Shown: piece after piece, positions 11,593 through 24,718 of the stretch
Layout: every line of letters starts with the position of its first letter
How positions within the stretch are numbered: the first letter of the stretch is position 1
DNA from: Rhodamnia argentea
Taxonomy: Eukaryota > Streptophyta > Magnoliopsida > Myrtales > Myrtaceae
Assembly (NCBI RefSeq): GCF_020921035.1
Contig: NC_063154.1
Location: 8,990,001-9,054,000, forward strand
Length of the DNA stretch: 64,000 nt
Reading direction: 5' to 3'
Notes under the pieces: generated by a model
Seen by the model: the letters and a program-made list of their open reading frames with translations, nothing else
The model's database searches: none
What the model was told of the DNA's origin: nothing
Translations under genes and position numbers: made by a program

Positions 11593-14500
11593 ACTAAATA
11601 CAAGTGCTCTACAATGCTTCTACAATCAATTACTGATAGAAAGGTCTAAACATTGGCTTGAAATGCAATTACGTAGCAGAAAACACTAATTCATGTTTGA
11701 TAGCCACAATTAAGTGCACCAAGTATAGTCTATATTGAACAAAACGAAGAATCTATGGATAGACTCGACTCTCCTTTCAAAAAATAAGTAAGATAGGGCT
11801 TAAGAACCTTAAGAACACATAACCAGTCAATTCCTGAGAAGACTTCCTGCTTTGTGCTGTTATGAAACCTGCTGACTTGCAATGGATATGACAGTGCTCC
11901 AAAAGAGCAGTACTATTGCCAAAGATGAAGTCTACACTTCCCTCGATGTAGCAATCTCTTAAATATTGTTTCCCATAATGCAAGTACAATGTATCCTGCA
12001 TCAGCAACAGAACAACCAGTGAACGGGTTAGTAACTCCCTGCTCCATAGTGACTGGTCCACCGGTCACTTTTTCTCCATCTACAACAGAAAAATACAACA
12101 TAGTGGGCAGTGGCTTCATAGGAGCAAGGTGTTCGAGGCTAAGAAGCATATGCTTTAGGAGTACATTCTTCTGTGCTGCGCACTTATCGAAGAATGAAGC
12201 AAATTTTCTATCAGACCGTGATAAATAATTCCATTCACAGTTTTGCCTCACGGCAACACATCTATCTAAGAATCAAATAGAAAGTTACTTTGACCTTTGT
12301 CATGGACAAAATAGAAGTATTACCGGGATCATGAAGGAAGGATAAATTTTGGTGGACATTACATGGATTAACCACGCATGGATGCCCTTTTTCTCACTCA
12401 AACACACTCACATGACTATAGGTGTTCTGAATTTTCACGATCACAATTACATGGGCCTTCTCATCACTAGTGATCAAGACAAAGTGTTTAGTACCATTTC
12501 CGGCAGAATTGATCTTGTGGCCTGATTGTAACTACCTTCAGGTAGCGTAAATCAGCTCATGTTTCATGTGTCACAGTTGTAAAAGAGAAGTTGGAAACAA
12601 CGAGGAGGTTTGTGCCACCTTGCATCTGGTTGCAATAGCCAGATCGTACCAGGATCATAGCTACCGTGTATGGGAGAACCGTTAAAAGAATCAGAGGAGC
12701 CATCACTTAAATTTTGAGTTCAGTGATCTGATTCGTCCCCGTAGAAACGGCACAGTTTCCTTCATTCTTCCTCAAGGAAAACGAAGTGACCAACCAAGAC
12801 ATAATTTAATAACCTGGAGATTATCGACAATGTAACTTGAAAGCCAAGATGCTGAGGATGCTGAATTAGTTCTTCTATACAGGCTCTACCAGGGGACATG
12901 GTAAACCCATAAGCTAGTTATGATGAATGAATACATAATTTCACCCAAACAAAGCTAGTTATCATGAATGAATATGCAAGATTTCTTCGTCGTTTTCTCC
13001 TCTCTCTTCACTCCTTTTGAAAGTTTCCCTACATCAGCTTCCATTTACTTATTTTTTCAGGAAGCCTAGGACTCAGGTCCCAACAGATCCCAATGACTTA
13101 TACAACCGAAAAACTCCAAGATGAAATGGTGACTTTACCTGCCAACCAAGAAACCTGCAGTTGTAGAAGGCACACCGGTCTGCTGTTACCCTAATTGCTA
13201 CAGCTTGGCCTGAACCCTGCTAAAAAAAAAATCCAATTACACCCAGCATAATTCAAAAGGAATACACAACATTGTTTGCACCTCAGACCCACACACGTAG
13301 AATATCCTGAAATTGCAGGAGGTAAAATGCCACCCTATGCCATATCCTCACCGCCTCAATGCTGCATCTGCTCTGGCAATGCTGCCATCTTTCGGTTTTT
13401 CTTCTTTTTTTCCTTTTAACATGCTTTAAGATCAAGAGACCCTTCTAACAATACTTTTTGGTTGTATTACATATCAATAAAAGGACTTTTATCAAGCAAA
13501 GACAAAACGGCAGGGATTGGTTTTGTTAGAATTGGACCCAGCCAGGCCCTAGGCTGACCGACCTATTCCACTAGGTTTCAATGGATAAAATAAGATAAGT
13601 ACTTCGCACTCTAATCTGTGGAAAGTGAAGAGTGGCAACTTTGATGACGTGACTCCATGTGTTGAACAAGGGGGAAATGACTAGGATGCTGACAAGGCAA
13701 CGCACCAAATTGGCAGTCGTTAATGACGTGGTAGGACAACAGTAGCATTAGCAGAATTGTTGACATTGAAATGATATGATGGGCGACTGCATGCTGACGT
13801 GGCAGTGATTTGTCAGATCTGGCTATCGTGGTGATGACATGATGGTGTCCAGAATGCACAATGACTTTGGATTCATCTTTGTGCTTCAGATCATTCTAGT
13901 TTGTACACAGACTTTTGTAGTGGTTACACCCCTAGTTGTCTATTTAGATGATACAGAGCTTACTACAATGACAAAAATAGCATTTGTTGGTAAAGTGCCA
14001 ACTGAACAATCACTTTCAAACTAAGGAACTTGGGTCGTTAAGCTACTTCATCAGTATTTAAATAGCGAGATCTAAACAAGGAACCGATCTTTCTCAAAAG
14101 AAAGTGTATCACTAAACTTTTGGAGGAATGAGACTTTCGAGAGCAAAACATGTAGATCTACCTATGGATCCTAGTATCAAACTTCATAAATATAATGATG
14201 TCCTGGCGAATAGGAGCAGAGTGGATAAACTTCACAGTGGCACAACCTGAAATTACATGTGCAACTGGAGTTCTCAGTCAATTTATAGAGGGTCCCATAT
14301 AATACTGAGAAGGTGTCTGTTGAGTTTTGTGTTATCCAGAAGTGCTCCGGAAAAGGTTGATGTGAACATTTTAATTCTCTTGACAAAATTGGGTTTTCCT
14401 ATTTAAATAGAGATGGTCATCATTTGACAGGATGTCTATTGGTTATTGCACTTATCTTGGAACGAATTTGGTCACACGTAAAAGTAAAAGGCAAATGTGC

Positions 14501-17151
14501 TGGCATGAAAGGACATGGCTAATATTGCTTGTGAGATGTTATTGGTCCATTCATTATCATAAGAAACGAGTTCTCTCTGGTTTTGTGATAGTCAACTCAT
14601 ATATATCGCTTTGTTTCAATCGTAAGGTACTTAATTAAAAAGGCAATAAAGGGATCCCAAACTATATACAAAATCAAGTAGAGCACACGTAGACCAGTAG
14701 GTCTAGAATAGCTTTTGCATCAAGACTTGTCTCTGTGCACACCAAAAATTCAAGGTAGATAGCCAAGGGTCCCTAATTCTTACCAAATGACTCTCTGTAT
14801 TATCGGAAAATCTCCTGCTTCTTTCACTCCAAATCAGCCAAAAAGTCCCAACGGGGATCAATGGAATCTTCTGTCTCCTTTCTTTTTTAGTGCATATAAA
14901 ACACACCAAGGTCTTTTTGCATTTCTTTGCATTAAACCACTAAACACCCTCCAAAAACATAGCCAAACCTCAAACACATTCTAGCAATAAATGGTTAACA
15001 GTGATGAAGACGTGTTGAAGTTTATTTGCATTGGATCAGAGATTTAGTGATGAGGAAATAAGTTGGTAAAGATTATTCAATCGGAGGATCAGTAGGGTGA
15101 CCTGTCCAAAGCTGTTCTGTCCATCAAGTAATTTAACAAGCTGGGCTGGATAGACATATATGCTCCAGCTTGATGGGGAATATAAGGGTCTTTAAAAATT
15201 ACTTCTCTTTATGTTATTTATTGGATCTACTATAGTAGGATCTTTTGTGGTATATATATATATATATATCTAAAATTTCCAACTTTCCCACACACCGACC
15301 ATCACCGGGCAGAGGTCCCGTGACCCTGACCAAGGCTAGACCTGGCTTGGGTTCTTGCGACCCTGGCAAAGCAGGCGATGTCTGAGAGGGGTTGCTCGAC
15401 CCCAGCAGATCTGGCTAAGATCGCGACACCCTAGATCAGACCTTGCCTAAGGTCACACGACCCCCGGCCAGCAGCCACCAGTATTGGCAACCCCCAATAG
15501 CCAGTGGCCGGAGGTCGCTCGACACCAATGGCACCCCGCCTCTTCTCTCCTTTTCTTGATTTTTTACTATTCTTTATTTCTGAGCCATTTTTTATGTTAT
15601 GCCATGTTTGTGTCAGCATTTAATGGCGACTTAACGGCCACATCAGCATTGCTGTCACAATTTTGATGGAAGGACCAGCTTGAACAAGAACACATATATT
15701 TGAGGGACCAAATTGCACCAAAGAGAAAAACAATTAAGGAACCTAATTGAGAAATTTGGAAAGTTCGAGGACTTCCAATGCTTTTCAATAGAGTCAATAA
15801 ATTACTAAATTTGCAAGTATTTGCCTCGGAATTTTGTGGTGCAATTCTTGTCTTAAAATGTGATGCTTAAGAAAACCTTGGTGCGATGCTTAGGAAGCTT
15901 TAGCTGTGAGCATAAACATTTCTTGTCCACCATTGGACTCGTTGTCCTACACCAGCAAAGCGCTAAGAAGGGGTGTCATTGGAGGGGTTTGTGTTGGAGG
16001 TGCAATAGAGATTTGGGGTTGAGGAGTTACTAGTTAAAATGAAAATTTCAATAAGCTTTCACTAAAAGGGGCATAAATGGGCATCTAGAGAAGTTCAAGT
16101 AATTGAGGTAATGATGCTCCAAGAAAGTCCTGGCTCACCTAAAACCAACTTCATTTCTACCTTCATTTGTGGCCTGAGGAGGAGTCTGAGTCACATGGTG
16201 AGGTTTAGTTCCCTTAAGCACTGGAACAAGCCAAATTCCAACTTTACCAACACAATCCATGCTTAGAAGCAGGAACTTCCATCAACCATTCCACTACACT
16301 CACTCCCGCCTCTAATCCTAACCAATGCCTGACATTCCAGGTTTGCCCAGGTCGGAGTTGCTGTCCACCATGTTAAGGAGAAGCTGAGCACTCTTAGTAG
16401 CTAAGTTGTGAAGCGAGAGAGTCATGTGTTAGTTATAAGGTGTCCTGTCAGTAACTTACAGTAATCTGAGAGAGAACTCTGTGACCGAGAGAAATGTTCC
16501 ACAAACTCTACAAGTTTAAGAATCCAAGAAATAAATGAAGTTACAATCTCTTCTATTCTTCTCTCTGCCCATCTTTTCTGCCCTTCTTCCCCTTCTCTCT
16601 CTCTCTCTCTCTACTCTCATTCTATCAAACATTTGTTGGGTCCATCCAGTCAGCCGTAGAAAAAGAACAAGAAAACCACCTACAAGTTCACCTCATTACC
16701 TCAGGAGCCGAATTCTCAAAAGTGATGTTCTCAGCAATGAAATCTTCCCCTTCCACGATCGTGCTCCCACACCCAAACGTCCCCGTCCCAATCAAACGAG
16801 ACGCCTGAAGAAGACAATGTCGACCTTCCAAGTATCAAGTCGCCATCAAGGGTCTCCACGGCAGCTCCTTAAAAGTCACACAGACAGAGAATGGAAGCCG
16901 CGCATTACCTGGTGGTGATCGATTTTGGAGGCGGTGTTGTGCCAAGTGAGGACGGTGTCCTCGGGGCTGAGCCCGGCGAGGGTGATGAAGTTCTTGGTCT
17001 TGGGCACGTACAAGGGCTGCTTGTAGACGCCCGGCGACACCCGGATGACGGTCCGACAAGTGTTGCCGAGCGCCACCACGTCTATCGCCTCCTGCACCGT
17101 ACAGAAGTCCCCGGTTCCGTCCTGCGCGACCGTCAACACCCGAGCCGCCAT
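8909..17151 (-). CDS. Pectinesterase (PME31-like), six exons, complete
   Basis: Demethylates pectin homogalacturonan, releasing methanol. Exons on the minus strand: 17151-16909, 16804-16700, 13216-13139, 11995-11808, 9912-9739 and 9071-8909 (951 nt, 316 residues). All introns are GT-AG and phases join without loss. The start MAARVLTVAQDGTGDF is the conserved beginning of the catalytic domain, so there is no pro-region and no obvious signal peptide, as in the PME31 group; a cytosolic or unconventional location is inferred. Conserved residues: Gln120 (GSGQAVA), Gln142-Asp143 across the exon 3/4 junction (GWQ-DTLY), Asp164 (GSVDFIFG), Arg221 and Trp223 (YLGRPWG). The C-terminus ends PWLAQRMAIRIPFCA. 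Length fits the family. Introns are 104, 3483, 1143, 1895 and 667 nt; the larger ones hold transposon debris. It is divergent from the IAR1-like gene. Confidence 0.93.
10047..11175. mobile_element. Inverted-repeat element in pectinesterase intron 4
   Basis: Termini are gggataagtgcac on the left and gtgcacttatccc on the right. Inner arms also pair: the blocks agtgcaatcaagga, and the stretch with agggggagttt plus cagtgccttcact at 10290-10345 against its complement at 10840-10890. A (CT)n tract sits in the right half. No clean target duplication is visible. Non-autonomous DNA transposon is the best reading. Confidence 0.6.
11328..11782. repeat. Direct tandem duplication of about 225 bp in intron 4
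   Basis: Each unit starts with poly(A) and (GA)n, continues agaactaaatacaagtgctc and ends ctcgactctcctttcaaa. Unit 1 spans about 11328-11552 and unit 2 about 11553-11782. They are nearly identical over more than 190 bases, so the duplication is recent. It lies just beyond the donor of exon 4. Confidence 0.85.
13217..16699 (-). other. Pectinesterase intron 2 (3.5 kb)
   Basis: No gene was recognised inside. The stretch 15240-15800 has a (TA)n tract, a GC-rich block with repeated ctcgacc/gcgaccc phrases and a right-hand end (gaccaaattgcacc, gaggacttccaatgc) resembling the Mutator-like elements elsewhere in the window, probably a truncated copy. A CT tract lies at 16594-16613, near the exon 2 side. 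Confidence 0.4.
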
Positions 17152-18294
17152 AGCTGAGGTCGTGCGCCTGGAGAGAAGTTCAGTGGGTAAAAGCTAAAAG
17201 GGTCGATCTGGGTCGGGATTGGGGACCGAAAGAACGGAACTTTGATCAAGGAACCGGACAGAGGACGTTTCCCACTATGGAGGGAACGAATCTTTCGGTC
17301 AGACCTTTTGTTTCAGCTCCTGTCTCTTTTTTCTTTTCCTCCTTCTTTTAAATACTGGATTCCTCCTCTCTTTTTTTCCTTCTCTTTTCGAAGAATTTAT
17401 TGCATTTGTAGAACATTATTTTGCACTCTTTTACAAAACCAGTGTGTGAAAAGATTTTGAATTTTAATTCGGGGTCATAAGCTTAAGCTTTTATAATGTA
17501 TGCGGTGTAGCGATCCACACCTAATAATGTGTTTGAAGATATCAATGTATCTCTACGAGGATTTATTAATGACCGAAGTTAAAAAAAATATTTGTTCTTA
17601 TGCTCGTCATGCGACATTAAGGGAGAACATGTGCCAACTTATAAGCTATACATTTATCAAAAGTTTTACGAATCATATTGAATATGTTAAAAGTTGAAGA
17701 ATCGCATTACATATTAAGGTAAAGTTCAGTAATTATATTGAACAAATCAAAATTCAGATATCACAATTAAGATTTTTTAGATTGTCATTATCGCTTTATT
17801 TTCGGACTCCACGAAACAAAGCTGGGATCCTTTTAAATGATCTTAACGAAAAAGAGTAATGCTATACATAGTATACTGGAACGTTAATATTAATTTGAAT
17901 TAGATTCTATTCTTAGATTGATCCCGGAACATGGCTGGTGTCAAAGGAAACCGGTTCGGCTCAATTCCAATGTCAATTTCAAACATCAATAAAAGCTGCT
18001 TCTGCCACTCCCACTGAAGTACTGAACTGTATGACCCACAAAAAAAGGGTGAAGATAAAAAGAAAAGGTGATTAATCCAGAAGAAAAAGGAAGAAAAAAC
18101 TCTCACTGAAGTGACTGAATTACTGAACTGCCCAAAAGAAAAACACTGAACTACCTAAGATTGTGTCTAAAGAAGAGAAGCATTTCGTCTGGAAAGATTC
18201 AATTTTTTTATGATTCCAAGAACAAATCTGCTGCCAAACGCTCGACGCGCATGAAAATTCCCGTATTTATTGTTACAATACCGACGGAAACGCG
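17152..18294. promoter_or_regulatory. Shared intergenic region of two divergent genes
   Basis: About 1.35 kb separates the start codons of the pectinesterase (minus) and IAR1-like (plus) genes, so both promoters must lie here or in leaders. The middle (17500-17780) contains phrases such as atattgaacaaatcaaaatt shared with the inverted-repeat element at 62358-62656, so part is transposon-derived. No individual core promoter element is claimed. Confidence 0.5.
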
Positions 18295-18399
18295 ATGGGA
18301 GTGGTCACATTCGGCATCATAATCGCCATCATCGTCCTGTTCTTCGCCATCGTCTGCTTCATCACCATCGAAGGCACCTGCAAACGCCGCTCCACGTAA
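18295..18399 (+). CDS. Small membrane peptide or upstream ORF ahead of the IAR1-like gene
   Basis: ATG 18295 to TAA 18397-18399 encodes 34 residues: MGVVTFGIIIAIIVLFFAIV, then a short segment ending CKRRST. It is one hydrophobic helix with a basic C-terminus, better formed than expected from chance. It ends 105 bases before the IAR1-like ATG, so it may be a translated upstream ORF in that leader or an independent micro-gene. A second ATG at 18251 opens an overlapping ORF in another frame. I know of no named family; codon-level conservation would be the test. Confidence 0.4.
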   Translation: MGVVTFGIIIAIIVLFFAIVCFITIEGTCKRRST

Positions 18400-18504
18400 A
18401 ACCCCAAGAGAAACCACGTTCGACCCACGAATCCGTTTTGGCTCAAATCCAAAACCCTATTCAAGAACGCCAGAACCCAGTTCAGGTTTCGTTCGAATCC
18501 AAGC

Positions 18505-18651
18505 ATGGGATCGTGTAGGCTGAGCGGTTTCGCGACGTTACTGTTCGCGGTCATTTCCGTCCTGTGCTTGGATCTGTGTTTGGGGCAGGAGGGGAGTTGT
18601 CCACATTCTGGGTTTTCTACCCCTGCACCGCCGGTGCACAGTTGTGGCGAT

Positions 18652-18689
<38 letters not shown>

Positions 18690-21600
18690 TCGTCATCATC
18701 ATCATCATGACCATGGCCATCACCATGAAGAGAAAGGTGGGAAGTTGAAGCTGCCCGAGGAGCTGGCAGAGGAAGAGGACCTGAAGCTCTATGGATTTGG
18801 TCCTCAGTATGGTCATGACCATGACCATGACCACCACCACCACCACCATCATCACTTGGATGGGCAGTCTGGTGAATCGGATCTCTCTGGTCTAGGTAAT
18901 TTGTTGTATACTGTCACCTCCTTGGGACGGCAATTGTTCTTACCCTTTGTTTGATTGGTCATTTGTGTTGCGTCGGCTGTTATGCATCAAACTCAATAGA
19001 TTGGATTGTAGTTGCTATATGGTGAAAAGTTCTAGCGGCATAGGGTTGCGAATACTTTGATTGTCGTAGATTGTGCCTTGCACCATTTGAATGTGATGGT
19101 AACTGGTGTAGGTTTTCCTGAAAATTGAAAGGAGCATTTAGGTATTGGTTGGATATAGTGATTTTATTGCTGTCCATGGCCTCATTTGACCCTTCTGCAT
19201 TCTGGATTCTGTATATGGAATGAATGCGGCGTCGATGTAATTCTCTGGTTACGACTATTTTGACATGAAAAAGCATGAAATGAACTCTTTGCAGTGTGGA
19301 AATTGACAGCATGTCTGTATAGGTCATTAATAGTGGAACCATCCCTGTGATTCTAACAATTGGTGTTAACTTCTTCTTTTATAGGTCTATGGGTTCATGC
19401 CTTGGGTTGCTCATTGTTGGTTAGCATGGCTTCACTTATTTGTTTGATCATATTGCCCCTAATGTTTGGTAAGTTGCTCGATTGTAGTTGCACATAGCCA
19501 AGTGCCTTTCACTTTCTCGACACATTGATTGTGTCCTAATTTCAAACTGCTTTGGTGTGTGCTCAAACTATTTACTCCAACGAAAAAGTTCTATAAAAAG
19601 GTTAGTGCTGATTGAAGATTGAATCTTCTATGTAATTGCAGTGCAAGGGAAGCCGTCTAAGGCAGTTGTTGATTCATTGGCATTATTTGGGGTAAGAATT
19701 AAGATAATCCGAGCCCACTCCATCACAATTGGATTGAGACTTTGGATGGTACAATATGTGCATTAAGTACTAAAACTCAGTGCATTCTAAGTACTAGGGG
19801 GTGTTCTTCACCACATGATATTGGTGTGCGTGCCAAATTTTCCGTATTATCGCTTCCTAGTAATTGATTTCCGGCGATTGCATGTGTAACTATTTATACA
19901 TGGTATAAATTGTAAAAGACTCTGTAACAAACTTGTCATCATTGCTGATACTTGAGTGTGAGAGATCACAAAGGCTTTCATGTGAGGTCCCCTGTTGTTT
20001 CTCAATAAATTGCTAATCCTCCTATGTGCTCTCATAATCCTCCCTTTTTAGAGTGCTTTAAGTGTTTTGTTCTTGGCTAGAATGTACACATTCTCTACAA
20101 ATTTGAATGTACAAGTTTTGACGAGTGATTTTCTAAGGAGATTATCTTATTTGCACTTTACATACAGTTGAGATGTTAAATTGACCCCCAGTTTTTTGAA
20201 TTCTTCTACTGTTTTACTTTAATCAAGTTGATAAAGTTGCAAGAAAAATTTGTCTTCTACAATCTTATTTACCAGCATTATGAGAGAAAAAGTTGTCAAA
20301 TTGGTAAGTTGCTATATTAATGTTCAAAGATATGCTGATTATATTGAGGCACTTTATCATACATGAACTAACTGAGACCGCACTTGTTTCCATGAAATCT
20401 GAGGTTGTGTTCGTTCTAATTCATTGTTTTTTCAGGCAGGTGCAATGTTAGGAGATGCTTTTCTGCACCAGCTTCCACATGCTTTTGGTATATTTTGATA
20501 CTCACTAGATGTTTTTTTAAAGGCTCTACTTGCTTGCTTAACTAGAGCTTCATTTGAGTTGAAAATTATAGCTCCATTGAATGAGCATTCGGTTGGGTTT
20601 TTGCTTTCAATTATTGGATATCATATGCTTGTTGCCCATAGTGGCTTAACTTCAAATTTGTTGCTTTGATAGATTCCACTGTAATCCTCGCAAAGGAGCT
20701 GAATATGTATGTGAATATAGACACTTTTGTTGGATTTGTTTTTGTGGAAATCCATGCCAATTTTAATATCTGCAGTAGATGGTTTATATATGAATTCTAT
20801 AGCTTTCTTGTGGCAATGGGATCTTGTTTGGGAGTTTGGGTTCACTATGGTGGGATGAAGCTTAGTTCTTGTTGCTGTTGTTCAGGTTCCTATTTTGTTT
20901 TGCAAATGCTTAGGGAAAAATTGTATGTTCTGATGGTGAAAAGCTTTATACACTGTTGATTCAAATTTGTCAAATCTTGGTCTTTTTTAGATAGAAGTAA
21001 CATTATTTAGGTTATACATTCAGGGGGTGGGCACTCACATTCAGATGATCACAGTGTAGACCTTTCTCATCTACCTCATTCTGGACATGAACATCATCAC
21101 AGTTTGAAGGATCTCTCTGTTGGAATGTCCATTCTGGGTAATCATTCTCCTCCTCCTCCTCCTCCTCCTCCTCCTCCTCCCTCTTTCTCTCTCTCTCTCT
21201 CTCTGCATGCTTTTGTGCATGTGTGCGCATGCATGTGCTTATGCACATGTTTTCCTGATAATGACTTCATCAACTACTTCGACACATGCTACCTCCTGAT
21301 GAAACCTTGACATCATCAACACTGAGTGGAGGCAACATGTTGTCACTTCTCAGTGGTCTAATTATTTCATATAAATTTGATTCATGAGAAAAGATGTTGT
21401 GGTATCAATTGGTTTAAAAGAAATTTCACTGAACTTTCGATAAACAAATGTAATGTGTGATGGTATGCTATATTATTCTGGTACTATCTAGGGTGACTTG
21501 AAGATGTTTCATGAACCAACACCCAGAAAAAAGAAGACTAGAAGACTCAAAAGGAAGTTTCCCAATGTAGAACTCCTGGATTAGGGCTTTATCAACTCCT

Positions 21601-23855
21601 CCTAAGGGGCTGACCCTCAAACCTCTTCCTTGTATTGATTGGCTGATTAACAAGCAGGACAAATACTAAGCAAAGAGCAAATTCGTCTTCCTCCTTTGTC
21701 ATCAACTGTATTAGTATTGACAAGGAGTCTCTCTTTTTTTTACCAAGATATGTTTGTTTTAGTCATACTTGACTGTACATTATTGGAAATTACTAGTCTT
21801 GCATTCTGACCTTTCATAGAGCTTAATCATCTATCTTTTGCATTGTTTATGTGCTTCATTCTCATTGCGAGTGATGATTCCCCTTTGTCCTTCTGATTTA
21901 GTTGAAGTGATACACGAGGGAGATTCACACATTATAACCATTATGTACTCGCAGGTGGAATTGTGCTTTTTCTTCTTGTAGAGAAGCTTGTAAGGTATGT
22001 TGAGGAAAAGTCTCGAGGGACAAATGTATTCAATCACGGACATCATCACCATCATCATAAGAGTAGTAAAAAGCTGAATGATGAAAAAGATTCAGATGAC
22101 CAGTTGCACTCACAGTTGTCAGATGGAAAGAGTGAAGGGAAAAAGGTTGACAAAGTTTCCGATGATTCTTTGGATGGAGATAATATGGGTCAACTTGAAT
22201 CTCTTCGGAAGGTAGGCTATTCTTAAATATCATTACGTATTGTGAAGCATAAAATGCACTACTTAAGCCGATCCAGTATGATCTAGAGATGATTGGTTGA
22301 TAGTGCATACCAGCGTGGATAATTTACTGTGCATCATTCTGGCTGTTAAAAGCCTGTTCTTCTATGCGATATTATGACAGCGAAATCTCAACTTTATGGT
22401 ATAAGACATATCATTATTTATCCTGCTATCATTTTTGGCTTTTTGCAGAGAAAAGTTATAGCTTCTGTGGCAGATGGTAAACCAGATGAAAATATGGTGG
22501 ATGACCTCTCCAATGCTCAAATATCGTTGAAGGAAAAAGATGCAGCTCAATCACCTTCGAATCTTGTCTTTGGTTATCTTAACCTCTTCTCCGATGGTGT
22601 TGTAAGTATACATATATTATAAAACAAAGTGTCTATCTTCAATAAGGCATTTAGTTTCTTGTGCAGGGGTAGTTTAGCTTGATCTGATCAAGATTGACTT
22701 TTGTAGCACAATTTCACTGATGGCATGGCCTTAGGAAGTGCCTTCCTTCTCTATGGTTCTGTTGGTGGATGGTCCAGAACTCTGTTTTTGCTTGCTCATG
22801 AGCTTCCTCAAGAGGTTTGTATTTCCTTCAACTGATGCAAGGACCCATCATGCTGATTTGAAGCTCATATTAAGATGCAGCATTTTCTTCCTAATGACTG
22901 AGCACGTGATTCTTGCATCAGTGTCCTTGTTTATTGTTTGGAGAGACAAACTAAATGTTTTCCGATGAGTCAACTGATGGGACCGTGTCCTAGGCGGTAC
23001 ATAATGATGCATTGAAAGAATATGGTCATTGCACTTTAATGTCATTATTCTGTTCATAATAATAGAGGCAACCAACTCTGATGCTAAAATTATATGGGTC
23101 ATCAGCTTCATGCTTTTAGTTTTCCTCAGTAAAACATGCACCATGGATATATGATGATACTCGGACCTAGTAAAAAGTGCACCTACTCCTTTTCCTGTTA
23201 TGCTCAATAATATTAAGATTGAAATTCCATGTGGGTAGAATCTGCTGCTTCTTTCTCAGAGAGTATTTTTTAGCTTACTCTCATAGCGTGTAATAGAGCA
23301 TTGCGCAGATATGTACTTTGATTGTTCAGGAAACCAACTCATTGGAATAGGCTTGCCCATTTTGGTTTTGCTCCTGTGCAGGTTGGTGATTTTGGAATTT
23401 TAGTAAGATCGGGTTTTAGTGTATCAAAAGCCCTCTTCTTCAATTTTCTCTCTGCCCTGGTCGCTTTAGGAGGAACTACACTGGTAAGTAAATAAACTTT
23501 GACATTGCTAAAGCTGTTCTTAATGGCCTCGGCTTAGACATCAAACCGTTTCCTGCTGTTGCTGTAGGCTTTGCTTTGGGGACAAGAGCCGGGGCAGTCA
23601 TCATTGATTGAGGTAGAAAAATTTTATGATGGTTGAATTTATTAATGTTTGTAGAATTCATATTTGTTGCATTTGTCTGAAGCTTCTCCATCTTTCCAGG
23701 GGTTCACGGCCGGTGGTTTTATATACATTGCAGTAGCTGGAGTACTCGCAGAAATGAATAGCAGCGGGCATGTAACGTTGAAAAGTACATTAGTTCAGTT
23801 AACTTCGCTCGTAATGGGTATGGGCGTCGCCTTGTTCATTTCCTTAGTAGAATGA
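18505..23855 (+). CDS. IAR1: ZIP-family metal transporter, IAR1-like, eleven exons
   Basis: Orthologue or close homologue of Arabidopsis IAR1 (IAA-alanine resistant 1), a ZIP transporter of the LIV-1/KE4 type thought to move zinc or other metals out of the endomembrane lumen and so affect auxin-conjugate hydrolysis. Exons: 18505-18895, 19385-19468, 19642-19691, 20436-20487, 21024-21137, 21955-22211, 22449-22601, 22707-22814, 23382-23483, 23568-23612 and 23700-23855 (1512 nt, 503 residues). All junctions are GT-AG and in phase. Features in order: signal peptide (about 1-27), two His/Asp-rich luminal clusters (about 48-77 and 103-117), ZIP helices, a His-rich variable loop (HHHHHHK) in exon 6, metal-site helix HNFTDG (368-373), HELPQE (398-403) and a C-terminal helix ending ALFISLVE. 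The His clusters come from CAC/CAT/GAC repeats and may vary in length. Confidence 0.93.
21145..21203. repeat. (CTC)n-(CT)n compound microsatellite in IAR1-like intron 5
   Basis: Starts eight bases after the exon 5 end. The close pyrimidine run begins at the donor side, so length changes might affect splicing; that effect is inference. Confidence 0.9.
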
Positions 23856-24718
23856 TTATTCTTCCTTTGTAATCGTAACCCATACGTGTACTATTGGCAT
23901 TCGGATAGCCCTTTTCTCTGTCTATTTTCTCTAGAGATTTACAATATGTGCATCTTTGAAAGTGAAAATGAGAGTCAGGATGGAGAGTGCAGTCTCGTCG
24001 TCCTGTTCCGTTTTGCGCATGGACATGACTTGTTTCTGTGTTTTGGGGAAGTTCGCCGAAGAAACATCAATATTCTGAAGCGCACACGTTCTTATATCTC
24101 AATCGGTAGACCGTTTGTGTCCCAAAGCGAAGGTAGTTTGGCTCTCTATTTGTTCTGTTTTCATTTGGATGATTCATGGGTAGGTCTAGTTGCACTGCCT
24201 TCTAATAGTGACCAATCATATCAGGTTGCATGATGAACAGAGAATTACAATTTGCAAAATTTTGAGAAGCTAGGTCATAGCATCAAGCACAAGGCACGTC
24301 TTAAGGTCGGTCATCCATTATGCGCCGCCCGTGAATTGTGACTGCATTATGCGGCCGATAATGACGGCAATGTTGGGCAAAACCGTGAGGGAAAGGATTT
24401 CACTTGTTTGAATATAGTCATCAATGACACGACCGCCTACATTTACCAGGGATAGGAGCTTACTCTCCACGGTTCCGGGAAATGAGTTACATGGATACAA
24501 GCCAAACAATCAATACATCCATTGCCTCCCCTATATACATCGACAATGTGCAAATGTGGACAAGAATTGAAGCTAATTTGTCTGCGAAAGCAAAGGAGCT
24601 CCACCCCAAAGAAATGTAGAAATGTCTCGGGTCCTGCAGTTTACGAGAAAAAATCATACAGATGAAGGAACGTTCAAGAGATTGAATTAACGTGAAGTGC
24701 CCCGAATGCATTCTAAAA
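23856..24718 (+). other. 3' UTR of the IAR1-like gene and intergenic DNA
   Basis: Directly downstream of TGA 23853-23855. No further gene is recognisable up to the transposon at 24719. Short frames here lack protein-like composition. Confidence 0.5.

Noticed and set aside
18538-18855. Antisense frame rich in Met and Val across IAR1-like exon 1
   Set aside because: It is the complement of the His/Asp repeats, not a gene.
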